This document shows positions 7,694-17,300 of a DNA stretch of 64,000 bases, piece by piece. Where the stretch lies: contig NZ_KB890416.1 in NCBI RefSeq assembly GCF_000373105.1, forward strand, positions 62,001 to 126,000, given 5' to 3'. The notes under the pieces are model-generated. The model was not told where the DNA came from and did not search any database. It saw only the letters and a program-made list of their open reading frames with translations. A program made the translations under genes and the position numbers. This DNA comes from Neolewinella persica DSM 23188 (GTDB lineage: Bacteria > Bacteroidota > Bacteroidia > Chitinophagales > Saprospiraceae). How positions within the stretch are numbered: the first letter of the stretch is position 1; every line of letters starts with the position of its first letter.

Positions 7694-10510
7694 CTAATTA
7701 AGCTGAACGGGTTCCCCATACCCCAGTTCCTTCATCCGGTCCAGCTGCGTAGCGGCATCACCAACCACCAACCAGATCATCCGATCAGGTTGGAGGTACT
7801 GATCTGCCAGTTGCTTGATCTTTTGTTGGCTCATGCCGCGTACAATGGCTTCACGTTCCTTTACGAAATCGGCCTTCCAGCCATACTCGCTCATGTTCTC
7901 GAGGAGGTTGAGCTTGGCTCCGGCGGTTTCGAAGGCCCGGGCGTTGGATTTAGTCAGGAAACTACGGGTGGTTTCCAGGTCCTGCTCCGAGAAGGTTTCG
8001 GGATAGGCCTCCAGGATGTCCTTGATCGCCTGGGTAGACTCCAGGGTGACGTTGCTGCGCACCCCGCTACTGATGGCGAACCGCCCGTCTTCCTTGGAGC
8101 CGGTAAAGCCCGAACGAATACCGTAAGTGTACCCTTTTCCTTCCCGCAGTTCCTGCGTGAGACGGGAGGCGAAGCCGCCACCACCCAGGATGTAATTCAT
8201 TACGGTAGCCGGGTAATAATCGGCATCAGTGACGGCCAGACTGGGGCTGCCGATGAGGAGGACGGATTGCTTGGCTCCGGGAACATCGTAGAAATACACT
8301 TTGGCTTCTTCGGGCTGCTCCGGTAACGGCCAATCGGGCAACCTGACAGCTTTGGCCGGCCAGGCTGAAGACATTGCTTCTAGTGGGGCCAAAATTTGTT
8401 GCTCACTCAGGGCGCCGACCACGTGCATTCGGCCAACAGAGGGCGAAATATTGCTGTTGTAGTAAGCTTGTAAATCAGCCATGGTAATGGCAGCAACTGA
8501 CGCCTCCGTACCTTCCATTTCGTAGGCACGGATGTTGTTATTGCCATACACCAGACCGTTAAAGACGGAACGTGCAATGGCATTGGGCTCCGCCTTTCTC
8601 CCCTCGATCTCGCTGAGGGTTTCCCGACGGATCAATTCCAGCTCTTCTGCATCCCAACGAGGTTCAAGGAGGATCTCGCGGAGCAGTGCCATGGTAGCGT
8701 CGTAGTTGCGAGCCAGGGTGTTGCCAGAGATCGTAATGCTCTCCCGGCCGGCAAAGACGTTAATGTTAGCACCAAGTTTTTGGATAGCGGCCTCCAATTC
8801 CGCAGTAGTTTTATTCTTGGTGCCCTTGGTCATCATTTCGGCCAGGAGGTTGGTAACACCCGGCTTTTCGAGACTTTCCAACAGCTGTCCACCATCAATG
8901 ACCAGGTTGAAATTGATGAGTGGTACTTCTGTGTTCTCGATGCCGTAAACCTTCAGGCCGTTCTCCAGCGTGGTTTGCCAAACGGTGGGCGGTGTAGGTT
9001 CCAGTTCTCCGTTGTAGCCGGGTTCCTCCGAACGGTCAAAAGAAGAGGGGGTCGGTTCATACTCGGCCGCGATGGAAGCATCGAATGATTCCTCTGCACC
9101 GATCTCGATTTTTTCTTCTACGACTTCCGCTTTGGTGGACCCCGTCAGGGCAAGGGAGGCTTCTCCCTTCGGTACGAAACTAGTGGCTACGTATGGTTTG
9201 CCTTTGATGTATTTGTCATATACCCGTTTCACATCGGCGGTAGTGACCCCTAGTATGTTTTCAATATCTTTCTCCACGAAACCCGGGTCACCTGCGAAGA
9301 TGTTGTACTGCGCCAGATTAAAACCCTTACCCAGCGCGCTGGACAGGCCGTTGTAAAAACTGGTCTCCTGTCCGGCACTGATGCGCTGAAGGTCGACCTC
9401 AGAAATGCCCGTTGCTTCGAACTGGGCGAAAGCGGTTAGTACGCCTGCAAGTACAGAATCAAGTGAAGTGCCGGGGAAGGCACGAATTTCGAGTTGGGCT
9501 TCGCCAGCCAGCTCGGAGTTGCCGGAGTAAAAGCCGGTTTGAGGAGCCAATTGTTTGTCTTCGACCAGCACTTGGTTGAGTGGCGCTTCTTTTCCTTCGC
9601 TGAGGTATTCGGTCAGCACGTCGAGCGCGTAAGTATCGGGGTGGTAACGTTCCACCGTCGGCCAAACCATAGTGAGCTGGGGAAGGCGGGCAAAGTTGTC
9701 CTCGTGGTACAATTTGATGGTGCCGGCCAGCTTGCCCGGCCGTTTTTCCATATTGCGGACTTCCTGACCGGTTGGAATCTCGTCGAAGTACTTTTTGATC
9801 CAGGCTTTTGCTTGTACCGGGTCAAAATCACCAGAAACCACCAGGGTAACGTTGTTAGGTACGTACCAGCGGCGGAAAAACTCCTGCACATCGGCAACTG
9901 TGGCGGCGTCGAGGTCTTCGAGCGAACCGATGACCTGCCAGTTGTAGGGATGGTCCTTCGGGTACAGCGCCTTGTCGATCACGTAGGAATTATGGCCGTA
10001 CGGACGATTGTCGACGCCTTGCCGCTTTTCGTTCTTAACGACTTGTTTCTCTTTAGCTAAAACGGGCTCGGTTACCGTGTTGATGAACCAGCCAAGTTTA
10101 TCCGCTTCGGCCCAGATCATCTTTTCTAAAGCATCCTTAGGAACGGTTTGGAAGTAGTTGGTCCGGTCTCGGTTGGTAGAACCGTTGGCACCAGATCCAC
10201 CGATGCGGGCACTCATGGCATCGAGACCACCCTTACCCAGGTTCTCTGATTCAAGAAAGAGGAGGTGCTCGAAGAGGTGGGCGAAACCAGTGCGACCTTC
10301 TTTTTCCCGGGCGGAGCCGACGTGCGCGGTCAGCGCAACGGCAACAACGGGGTCAGACTTGTCGACGTGAAAAACTACGTCAAGGCCGTTGTCTAACTCG
10401 AACTTCTCGAAGGGAATAGAAAATTTACCGGTGGTGTCGCTGGTATTGCTGTCGGCGTTGCAGGCAAAGAGCGCGAGGAAGGTCAGGAGGCTGATTGATC
10501 TAAGGAACAT
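7694..10510 (-). CDS. M16 family metalloprotease (insulinase/pitrilysin type), two-repeat lipoprotein
   Basis: 938 residues with a lipoprotein signal (LLTFLALFAC, lipidated Cys at about 17). The active N-terminal repeat has the inverted zinc motif H-L-F-E-H at residues 78-82, preceded by REKEGRTGFA, and a downstream Glu-rich segment for the third ligand. The C-terminal repeat (from about residue 500, starting TLENGLKVYGIE) lacks the zinc motif but keeps the R-x-x-x-Y region (GKGYTYGIRS), as expected for the inactive half that closes the chamber. The length fits fused-dimer M16 proteins. It probably degrades peptides in the periplasm or at the outer membrane. It is followed on the same strand only after a 270-base gap, so it is likely transcribed alone. 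Confidence 0.93.
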   Translation of the reverse strand: MFLRSISLLTFLALFACNADSNTSDTTGKFSIPFEKFELDNGLDVVFHVDKSDPVVAVALTAHVGSAREKEGRTGFAHLFEHLLFLESENLGKGGLDAMSARIGGSGANGSTNRDRTNYFQTVPKDALEKMIWAEADKLGWFINTVTEPVLAKEKQVVKNEKRQGVDNRPYGHNSYVIDKALYPKDHPYNWQVIGSLEDLDAATVADVQEFFRRWYVPNNVTLVVSGDFDPVQAKAWIKKYFDEIPTGQEVRNMEKRPGKLAGTIKLYHEDNFARLPQLTMVWPTVERYHPDTYALDVLTEYLSEGKEAPLNQVLVEDKQLAPQTGFYSGNSELAGEAQLEIRAFPGTSLDSVLAGVLTAFAQFEATGISEVDLQRISAGQETSFYNGLSSALGKGFNLAQYNIFAGDPGFVEKDIENILGVTTADVKRVYDKYIKGKPYVATSFVPKGEASLALTGSTKAEVVEEKIEIGAEESFDASIAAEYEPTPSSFDRSEEPGYNGELEPTPPTVWQTTLENGLKVYGIENTEVPLINFNLVIDGGQLLESLEKPGVTNLLAEMMTKGTKNKTTAELEAAIQKLGANINVFAGRESITISGNTLARNYDATMALLREILLEPRWDAEELELIRRETLSEIEGRKAEPNAIARSVFNGLVYGNNNIRAYEMEGTEASVAAITMADLQAYYNSNISPSVGRMHVVGALSEQQILAPLEAMSSAWPAKAVRLPDWPLPEQPEEAKVYFYDVPGAKQSVLLIGSPSLAVTDADYYPATVMNYILGGGGFASRLTQELREGKGYTYGIRSGFTGSKEDGRFAISSGVRSNVTLESTQAIKDILEAYPETFSEQDLETTRSFLTKSNARAFETAGAKLNLLENMSEYGWKADFVKEREAIVRGMSQQKIKQLADQYLQPDRMIWLVVGDAATQLDRMKELGYGEPVQLN

Positions 10511-10625
10511 TTTTTTTGGTTGGGGCTGAATATTGGAAGGTAAAGATAAAAGGACGGGAGGGTAACCTTATGGGTTGCCTTAATGCAATATGGTCCCTCG
10601 TCGACGGAGGCGGACGCGTAGCGGC

Positions 10626-10691
10626 CTGACTCGTCCGCCGGGAGATCAGGACAAGATATTACTTTTAGACTTAGCTCGACGGACGAGTCAG
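10626..10691. repeat. Inverted repeat between same-strand genes
   Basis: CTGACTCGTCCGCCG (10626-10640) pairs with CGACGGACGAGTCAG (10677-10691) at 14 of 15 positions across a 36-base loop. It lies in the 230-base gap between the PQQ dehydrogenase (10741) and the M16 protease (10510), downstream of the PQQ gene's stop. A terminator for that gene is one possible role, although no T-run follows. Confidence 0.65.
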
Positions 10692-10740
10692 TTCGTTTCT
10701 TGCGCCTCAGCTGCTGAGGAACCTCAAAAGAGGGATGACT

Positions 10741-13700
10741 TCACTCCACCCCCACCCAATCCACAAACCCAACATCCCCCGGCCGGTGGTGGCCCATGTC
10801 ATCTGCTGCGACGCCACCTTCTCCCTTCCAAACCAGGTACAGGTCACCCGGCGGTAGGTCTCTGACCGTCGCAGGGAGACGGAGTTTTTCTTTGGTGTAG
10901 GTATTCCATCCTTCCGTTTGGCGCAAGTTTTGGCTGGCCAGCAACTGACCGTCCCGGCTACCGTACCGAAGTTCCAACACACTTGGCACGTTGGCGTGCA
11001 GGCTCACGTTGAAAGAGCGGAGCCCCCACAGATGAATGTTGGCCAGGCGCAAAGCGCCTCCCGGACGGAAGTTGACCACTTTGAAAGCATTGTTTTGCCC
11101 GCCCTGCGGCACGGCCGCGCGGTACAGCCCATCGTTGGCTACTTCGGCCTGCAGAACGGTGGGGCGCAGAACCACCGCCCGTTGCCCTACCAGTGGCGGC
11201 GCTTCGCGCCCGCCCTGATCACGGTAACTGGCTGCGAGGACATAACTCCCGCTGCCTTCTCCCGGAGTAACACTTCCGGAGAGCGGAAGCCGACCGCCGT
11301 CGTTAAGGCTGAGGATGTAACCAACCATCGTTTCGGCGTCAGCCTGGCTCAATGCAGGGTGCCCGCTCATCAACGATTCTCCCCAGGCGCCGTTACCGCC
11401 TTTGATCACCTTCGCCGCTAAATTGCTGATGGTGGCAGGTTTATCATCATACCGCCCGGCTACGGCGAGGTAGGCTGGCCCAACGTTCTCTGCCCGTTCC
11501 TTGTGGCAGGTATAGCAATCGCTCCCGGCAATGAGGCCTTCGCCCGAGGCCCAACGCAGATCGCCCGAGGGCAGTTGTTTTTCGCCCCGGCGAACACCGT
11601 CCACCAGTTCTGAATCATCCAGCCATGCAGCATTGACGACCACCTGGTCGATGTTTAGCAGACCTGAACTTCGGTCCTCCTCGTCTTCCACCGAAGCGGT
11701 GTAACGGAGGTGCTTACGGCCAGGCAGGAGAAAAGATTGGTTGCCTTCCAGTACCAATTCGAGTTCCGGCCGGGCGTTGCCTGCCGTCAGCGTGGTGACC
11801 GCTTCTGCCGTGCTGCCTTCAGCATCGGTAACCTCCAGTTTGGCAATGTGCGGGCCCGCCCTGGTGATCGTAGGTCGGAAATCTTCCGTTTGGGCCATCA
11901 GTTCTCCTTCAATGTACCAACGATAACTGAGGCTGTCGTCCGGGTCCGGATCAGTGCTGCCTTCGGAAGATAGGGTGGGGGAGAAAGGCAGGCCACCAGC
12001 CACCTCGTCGACGGCGAGCCTGGCTACCGGCGGGCGATTTCGGGCAGAATAACTTATGCGGACCAGCCGCGCATCCGGATTGTTGAGAAAGTAATCGTTG
12101 CCGTATTCCAGTAGGTAGACCGACCCATCGGGCCCGATTTTAAAGTCGATGGGCTTACTGATCGGGACTTCGGGAAGGAAGTCTTCGATCTGAACGATCT
12201 CTTCGCGGGCACTGTCCAGTGTGACGACTTTGATCCAGCTGCGGGCCCATTCGTAAATGAACCATTTGCCGTGGTAATACTCCGGCAATGCGCTGTTGGT
12301 GATCGGCACCAGGTTGTCCTTATCGTAAAAGGGGCCGGACATGGCCGTGCGGGAGCCCTGGCCCAGTACCGGGAATTCTTTGCTGGGCCCGTAGGGGTAC
12401 CAGATGAACGCCGGCCTGGCCGGGGGTAGCTCCCTGGCGCCGGTGTTATAAGGAGATTCGTTGACCGGTTTTTTGGGGTTAAAAGGGGCACCAACTTCAT
12501 CGGTGGCAAAATCCCGGTCGTTGAAGGCGTAGTTGTCGCCCACGAAGTAGGGCCAGCCGAAGTTGCCGGCGGAGCGTGCCTGGTTCCATTCATCAAAACT
12601 CTCCGGGCCGTAACGGCCAGCCTGGCCGACATCGGGGCCGACGTCTCCCCAGTACAAAAAATTAGTCCACGGGTCAATGGTAATGCGGAAGGGGTTCCGG
12701 CAGCCCATGGCGTAAATCTCAGGCCGTCCGCCCGCGCCATCGGCAAAGAGGTTGCCTTCCGGGATGGTGTAACCGCCCTCGGGCGTTGGTTTGATGCGTA
12801 GAATCTTGCCCCGCAAGTCGTTGGTGTTCCCACTTGATTTTTGGGCGTCGAACGGACCACGTCCGGGGCGTTCGTCAATGGGGCTGTACCCGTCGCTCTC
12901 CTTGCTGCTGGTGTTGTCGCCGGTGCTTAGATACAGCAATCCGTTGCGATCAAATTCGACGCTTCCACCGCTGTGGCAACACTTGTCCCGCTGCACGGTA
13001 ACCCGCAGCACTACGACTTCGCTGGCGGTATCGAGTACACCTTTTGTAAATTCGAAACGGCTAAGCAGTTGGTCGGTCGAATCGCAGGGTGAGGGGCTGT
13101 AGTACAGGTAGATCCAATCGTTGTTTTTCCCGTATCCTGGATCGAGGGCCAGGCCGTGGAGCCCGTCTTCATAGTTACCTTCGATGCACACGTCGAAATC
13201 ACGAACGAGCTTAGTGGTACCCTTTTCCCATAGCTTCATTTTTCCCCTACGCTCCAGAAATAGTACACCGCCGTTTGGCAGGACCTCCATTTCCATGGGT
13301 TCGTAGATGTTGTCGTCCAGCACTTCAAGTTGGAACCGGTCGGCTTTAGGGGCAGGTGGTGGCAGGGCGGCATAATCAGGCGCGGGCGCAGGTGCATTGG
13401 CTGATTTTGAAGCAAAGAACGTTTCCGGCGCCAGCCCCGTTCCGGTGATGGCTAATACTTTTCCGGCACCGTGGTCACTTACCTGATCAGTGATCCTCCG
13501 AACCCCGTCGTACCACGTCCAGGCGTAGGGGACGGCGGGCCTGCTATCAACAATTAAGAGCCGGCCTCCGGCCAGTACAAAGCGTTCGACGGACCGGCGG
13601 CGATGGGCCGTCAGGCTGTCTGCTTCCACCCGAAGGAGAACCAGGTTGCGGTAATTGAAAAGACTGTCCTCATCCAGATTATGATAAGGTGCGGTAAGGC

Positions 13701-13893
13701 TCCGTTGAGAGAGCGCGCTTTTTAGCTGGTCCAGTACCGTCCGGTCGGGGTTGCCAACCATGAGTACCGGCCCATCGGCCGGTAATTCGATCAGGTCGCC
13801 TGCCGGAAGCTGGTCTGAGGAACAAGAAATGATGCCGAGAACGCAAATCAGGAGGAGTAGCGCAGGAAAAAGAAGCGGTTGCTTCGTGATCAT
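10741..13893 (-). CDS. PQQ-type glucose/sorbosone dehydrogenase fused to ThuA-like, PKD, cytochrome c and CBM6-like domains
   Basis: 1050-residue lipoprotein (signal ending IISC). Order of modules: a short ThuA-like region (about 40-170), a six-bladed PQQ-dependent sugar dehydrogenase (about 190-610; landmarks GLHGLALDPGY, CCHSGGSVEFD, LYLSTGDNTS, GKILRIKPT, EIYAMGCRNPFR, YWGDVGPDVG, EWNQ), a PKD domain (about 625-710), a mono-haem cytochrome c (C-Y-T-C-H near residue 790, distal Met within LMSGHPAL), and a C-terminal carbohydrate-binding beta-sandwich (about 910-1050, ending DVGFVDWVGVE). Family knowledge: such enzymes oxidise sugars or sorbosone and pass electrons to the fused haem. Anchoring at the cell surface with a sugar-binding module suggests oxidation of polysaccharide-linked sugars. 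A GC-rich repeat-like word at 13379-13396 encodes an Ala-Pro run between domains. Confidence 0.9.
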   Translation of the reverse strand: MITKQPLLFPALLLLICVLGIISCSSDQLPAGDLIELPADGPVLMVGNPDRTVLDQLKSALSQRSLTAPYHNLDEDSLFNYRNLVLLRVEADSLTAHRRRSVERFVLAGGRLLIVDSRPAVPYAWTWYDGVRRITDQVSDHGAGKVLAITGTGLAPETFFASKSANAPAPAPDYAALPPPAPKADRFQLEVLDDNIYEPMEMEVLPNGGVLFLERRGKMKLWEKGTTKLVRDFDVCIEGNYEDGLHGLALDPGYGKNNDWIYLYYSPSPCDSTDQLLSRFEFTKGVLDTASEVVVLRVTVQRDKCCHSGGSVEFDRNGLLYLSTGDNTSSKESDGYSPIDERPGRGPFDAQKSSGNTNDLRGKILRIKPTPEGGYTIPEGNLFADGAGGRPEIYAMGCRNPFRITIDPWTNFLYWGDVGPDVGQAGRYGPESFDEWNQARSAGNFGWPYFVGDNYAFNDRDFATDEVGAPFNPKKPVNESPYNTGARELPPARPAFIWYPYGPSKEFPVLGQGSRTAMSGPFYDKDNLVPITNSALPEYYHGKWFIYEWARSWIKVVTLDSAREEIVQIEDFLPEVPISKPIDFKIGPDGSVYLLEYGNDYFLNNPDARLVRISYSARNRPPVARLAVDEVAGGLPFSPTLSSEGSTDPDPDDSLSYRWYIEGELMAQTEDFRPTITRAGPHIAKLEVTDAEGSTAEAVTTLTAGNARPELELVLEGNQSFLLPGRKHLRYTASVEDEEDRSSGLLNIDQVVVNAAWLDDSELVDGVRRGEKQLPSGDLRWASGEGLIAGSDCYTCHKERAENVGPAYLAVAGRYDDKPATISNLAAKVIKGGNGAWGESLMSGHPALSQADAETMVGYILSLNDGGRLPLSGSVTPGEGSGSYVLAASYRDQGGREAPPLVGQRAVVLRPTVLQAEVANDGLYRAAVPQGGQNNAFKVVNFRPGGALRLANIHLWGLRSFNVSLHANVPSVLELRYGSRDGQLLASQNLRQTEGWNTYTKEKLRLPATVRDLPPGDLYLVWKGEGGVAADDMGHHRPGDVGFVDWVGVE
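13379..13396 (+). repeat. GC-rich dispersed repeat-like word in the PQQ dehydrogenase gene
   Basis: GGCGCGGGCGCAGGTGCA on the forward strand, opposite to the coding strand. It encodes an alternating Ala-Pro linker (APAPAP) between the ThuA-like and dehydrogenase domains. Coding constraint on the linker could produce it by chance, so membership is less secure than for other copies. Confidence 0.5.
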
Positions 13894-14312
13894 GGTGGGG
13901 TGCTTTGTGAAGGCCTAAGGTAGTCTTTACGGTTAAGGACTTGGGGTCCGGGTACATACGTAGAAGACGTGCAATCTTTAAATTCCCCTTAACCTTTACC
14001 GGGCCAACACCCGAATAGTGTTGTTAGCATGCTTTAACGGTAGTAATGACCCCGGGAAAGGTGAAAATTCGTAGGAAAACGGTCTAAATGATTACCTTTA
14101 GGATGCTTTAGCTACTACACCACAGGTGACCCTTTCGATAGAGATTCGTCAAGTCAAAGAGAGGAATCGTGACGATTTCGGTTTTTGGTTTGCGAATAAC
14201 GATGCTTTCACCAGGCAGTTTAGCGCTTTACCGATTTATTACGCTCCACGTTTAACCAACCAAAGGGAGCCGATTTTTAACAACACAGAAGTTTTATCCC
14301 ATAGTCCCGATT
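13894..14312. other. Divergent intergenic region upstream of the 2617-residue surface protein
   Basis: No supported gene. A 101-codon forward frame at 14126-14431 overlaps the true start of the next gene and lacks domain character. This stretch must hold promoters for the reverse PQQ gene and the forward giant gene. I did not find a convincing -33/-7 pair or a strong hairpin here. Confidence 0.5.
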
Positions 14313-17300
14313 ATGAAAAAGATTTTTACCTACAGCGTAATCCTGGCTGTGCTGTCCATGATGTCTGCTCCATTGAGTGCACAGGAAGTGGTAGTATGGC
14401 CTGGCGATGCGAACGAAAACGGCACAGTTAACGGCATAGATATGCTGTTCTGGGCGCATGCATCAGGCACCAACGGAAAGAAACGACCCAATGCCAGTAG
14501 CAGCTGGGTTGGCCAGCCAACGGAAGAAGTCTGGGAAACCACTTATCCCGATGGACACAACTTTGCCTTTGCTGATTTCGATGGAGATGGTCTGGTGAAC
14601 GGCCGTGACTTTCGCGTGCTCTTCCTAAACCAGCATCGCACCCGCGTCCCCGCCCCCAATGCAGACCCATGGGTAAAACCTGACACTTCGGGTAATCACG
14701 AGGCTTTTCTTGAGTTACTCCCTGCGGGCATTCAATTAACGCCTACGGGGACTATGTTGCTGCTGGACGTTAACCTCCGTGGACCAGACAGTACTTTCTC
14801 AGCGTTTCACGGCATGAGTTTTAACGCTACCTTCTCCCGGGAGCTACTGGCTGATTATGAAGGCTACGCTAAAGAGGCATCCGTCTTCTCCCTTGGAGCT
14901 GGCAACCAACTGGTACGTTGGTTGCACGTTGACAGTACTGCCCGTCAAATTGACTTTACGATTACGGCCATAGATCACCAAAATCGGATAGTAGGCAATG
15001 CCAGGCCCCTGACCCGCATCAGTATGCCATTGGCTGCAGGGTTGGACCCTGCTGATATGGTGGGTGTTACCATCGTCATTGACAGCCTAATCCTGTTTGA
15101 CAAAGATTTTCAAACACACTCTGTGGCTACGGATACCCTGGTGTTCAAAGAACTCATGGCTTGTTCCTTTACCGTTAACCCCGTTTGTGGTAGCGATGGC
15201 ATCACTTATCTCAACAGCTGTTTCGCGGAGACTGCCGGGATAACTTTTTATACGCCAGGTGCCTGCTGGAGTCCCGGTCTGGTGGTAGAAAACATGAACC
15301 CTTCAGCGAACTGCCCCACGGTTTATGATCCGGTCTGTGGATTCAATGGCGTTACCTACTCAAACGCATGTGTCGCCGAAGCAGCTGGCGTAGTTAACTA
15401 TACCTCCGGCGTATGCAGCAACGACTTGAGCTGCTATGATCCTAATCTGATTTTAGTAAGCAGCGGCACCAGCCTGAACCAATCAACGGGCATTATTACC
15501 CTGGTCTGTTCCGAAAACAGTGGCCCTGTTTGTGGTTGCGACGGAGAGCAATATGCCAGTGCCTGTCTTGCAGAAGCTTCCGGCATACGCAGTTATACTT
15601 CCGGTGGTTGTGATATGGCCTGTATCGATCCTGGTCAGATTAACGATACGGAGGATTGTGGTACGACCTCCGCTTTTGTCTGTGGTTGCAACGGAGAGAC
15701 CTACATCAATGCCTGCTACGCAGATGCGGCGGGCGTGCTCAGCTATACCAACGGACCGTGTAACGGTTCATCCGGCTGGTGTGATGAAGCAACGGTCATT
15801 GAATGTGGTGACTACCTGCCAAATGAATCTACGGTTGGTGCCGGTAACCAAATCAACAGCTACCCCGGAGCAACGGGCTTACTGATGCAGGGGCCGGATC
15901 GGGTCTACGTCTTTGAAAAAACTTCTGCTGGTGACCTACAGGTCGGGCTGGAAATCATGACGCCCGGACTGAACATGGATCTGTTCCTGCTGACCGGTGA
16001 TTGTGGGAACTACACCGTCGTCGGTTCCAGTACCACTTCCAACAGCCAGACGAATAACGAAGGCATCGTTTTAGAAGATGCCCCCAATGGGACTTACTAC
16101 ATTGTGGTAGACCAGGGAGCCGCAGGCATTGGCGGTGATTACCGCCTGGAACTGAGCTGTGGCTACCTCGACTGTAGTCAGTCGGTGCCACTAACCTGTG
16201 GTGTCACTTATAACGGAACCAACGCCGGAGGTACGGATGATGTATCTACTTATACCTGCGGGCAAACCCTGAACGTAGAGAACAACGGTCCGGAAATCGT
16301 GCACACCTTCACGATCACCGAAGCTGGCCTGGTAACGATCGACCTGACCGGTCTGAATGCTAATCTGGAGCTTTTTCTGCTTAGCGAGTGTAGTCGCCGG
16401 AGTGGCCTGTATTACAGTCAGAATGCCGGAACGAGTAACGAACAAATCTCTAAGCACCTACCCGCCGGAACCTACTATGTGGTCGTAGATGGGTACAATG
16501 GTGCAATCTCTAATTACAGTCTTACCGTAGACTGCGCCTCCTCCTGTAATCTGAGCGCCAACCTGCTCAGTCAGACGGGAACAGGCTGCGGACAGGCCGC
16601 TGGCAGCATTTGCCTGAAGGTACTTGGCGGAAGCCCCACCTATACTGCCCACTACGTTGGCCCCGTTTGCCGTTCGGCTTTCAGTACGACCGGCAATTTC
16701 TGCTTTACGAATCTTCCTCCCGGTAACTATGTAACGACCATCGAAGATGGCAACGGTTGCCGACTTACTTATCCTTTCACCATCAGTAATGGTGACGGTG
16801 GCCTGGCCGGAACGATGACGCCTACGGCGGCTGGTTGCGGTGAAGATGGCCGTATTGACGTCAGTCTTACTTCGGGCGGGGTTGCTCCCTTCACCGTTTA
16901 CCTTAGTGGGGACCTTACCAGGACGTTTACGACCAATTCCGTCAACTTCGTGATCACACCGCTGGCGGCGGGAGATTATACCGTACGGGTAGTCGATGCC
17001 GCAGGTTGTTCAATTACTGAAAACGTCTGGATAGACGCCGCCTCCGGCAACCTTGAGGTGACGACCTGGACGGAGCCCGCTGGCTGCGACGGCAGCCCGG
17101 GGGAAATCGTTGTTCGGGCACCAAACGGTACTTTACCTTACCACATTACGGTGAGTGGTCCGGTAACGGGCAGTGCTACGGTAAACGGGTACAACTTCCG
17201 CGTTCGGTCATTGCCCGCCGGGCAATACACCTTTACGCTGACCGACGCCTTTGGCTGTTCCTACGAGGAACAACTGGTGGTTGGTAGCGGGCAGATGGAA

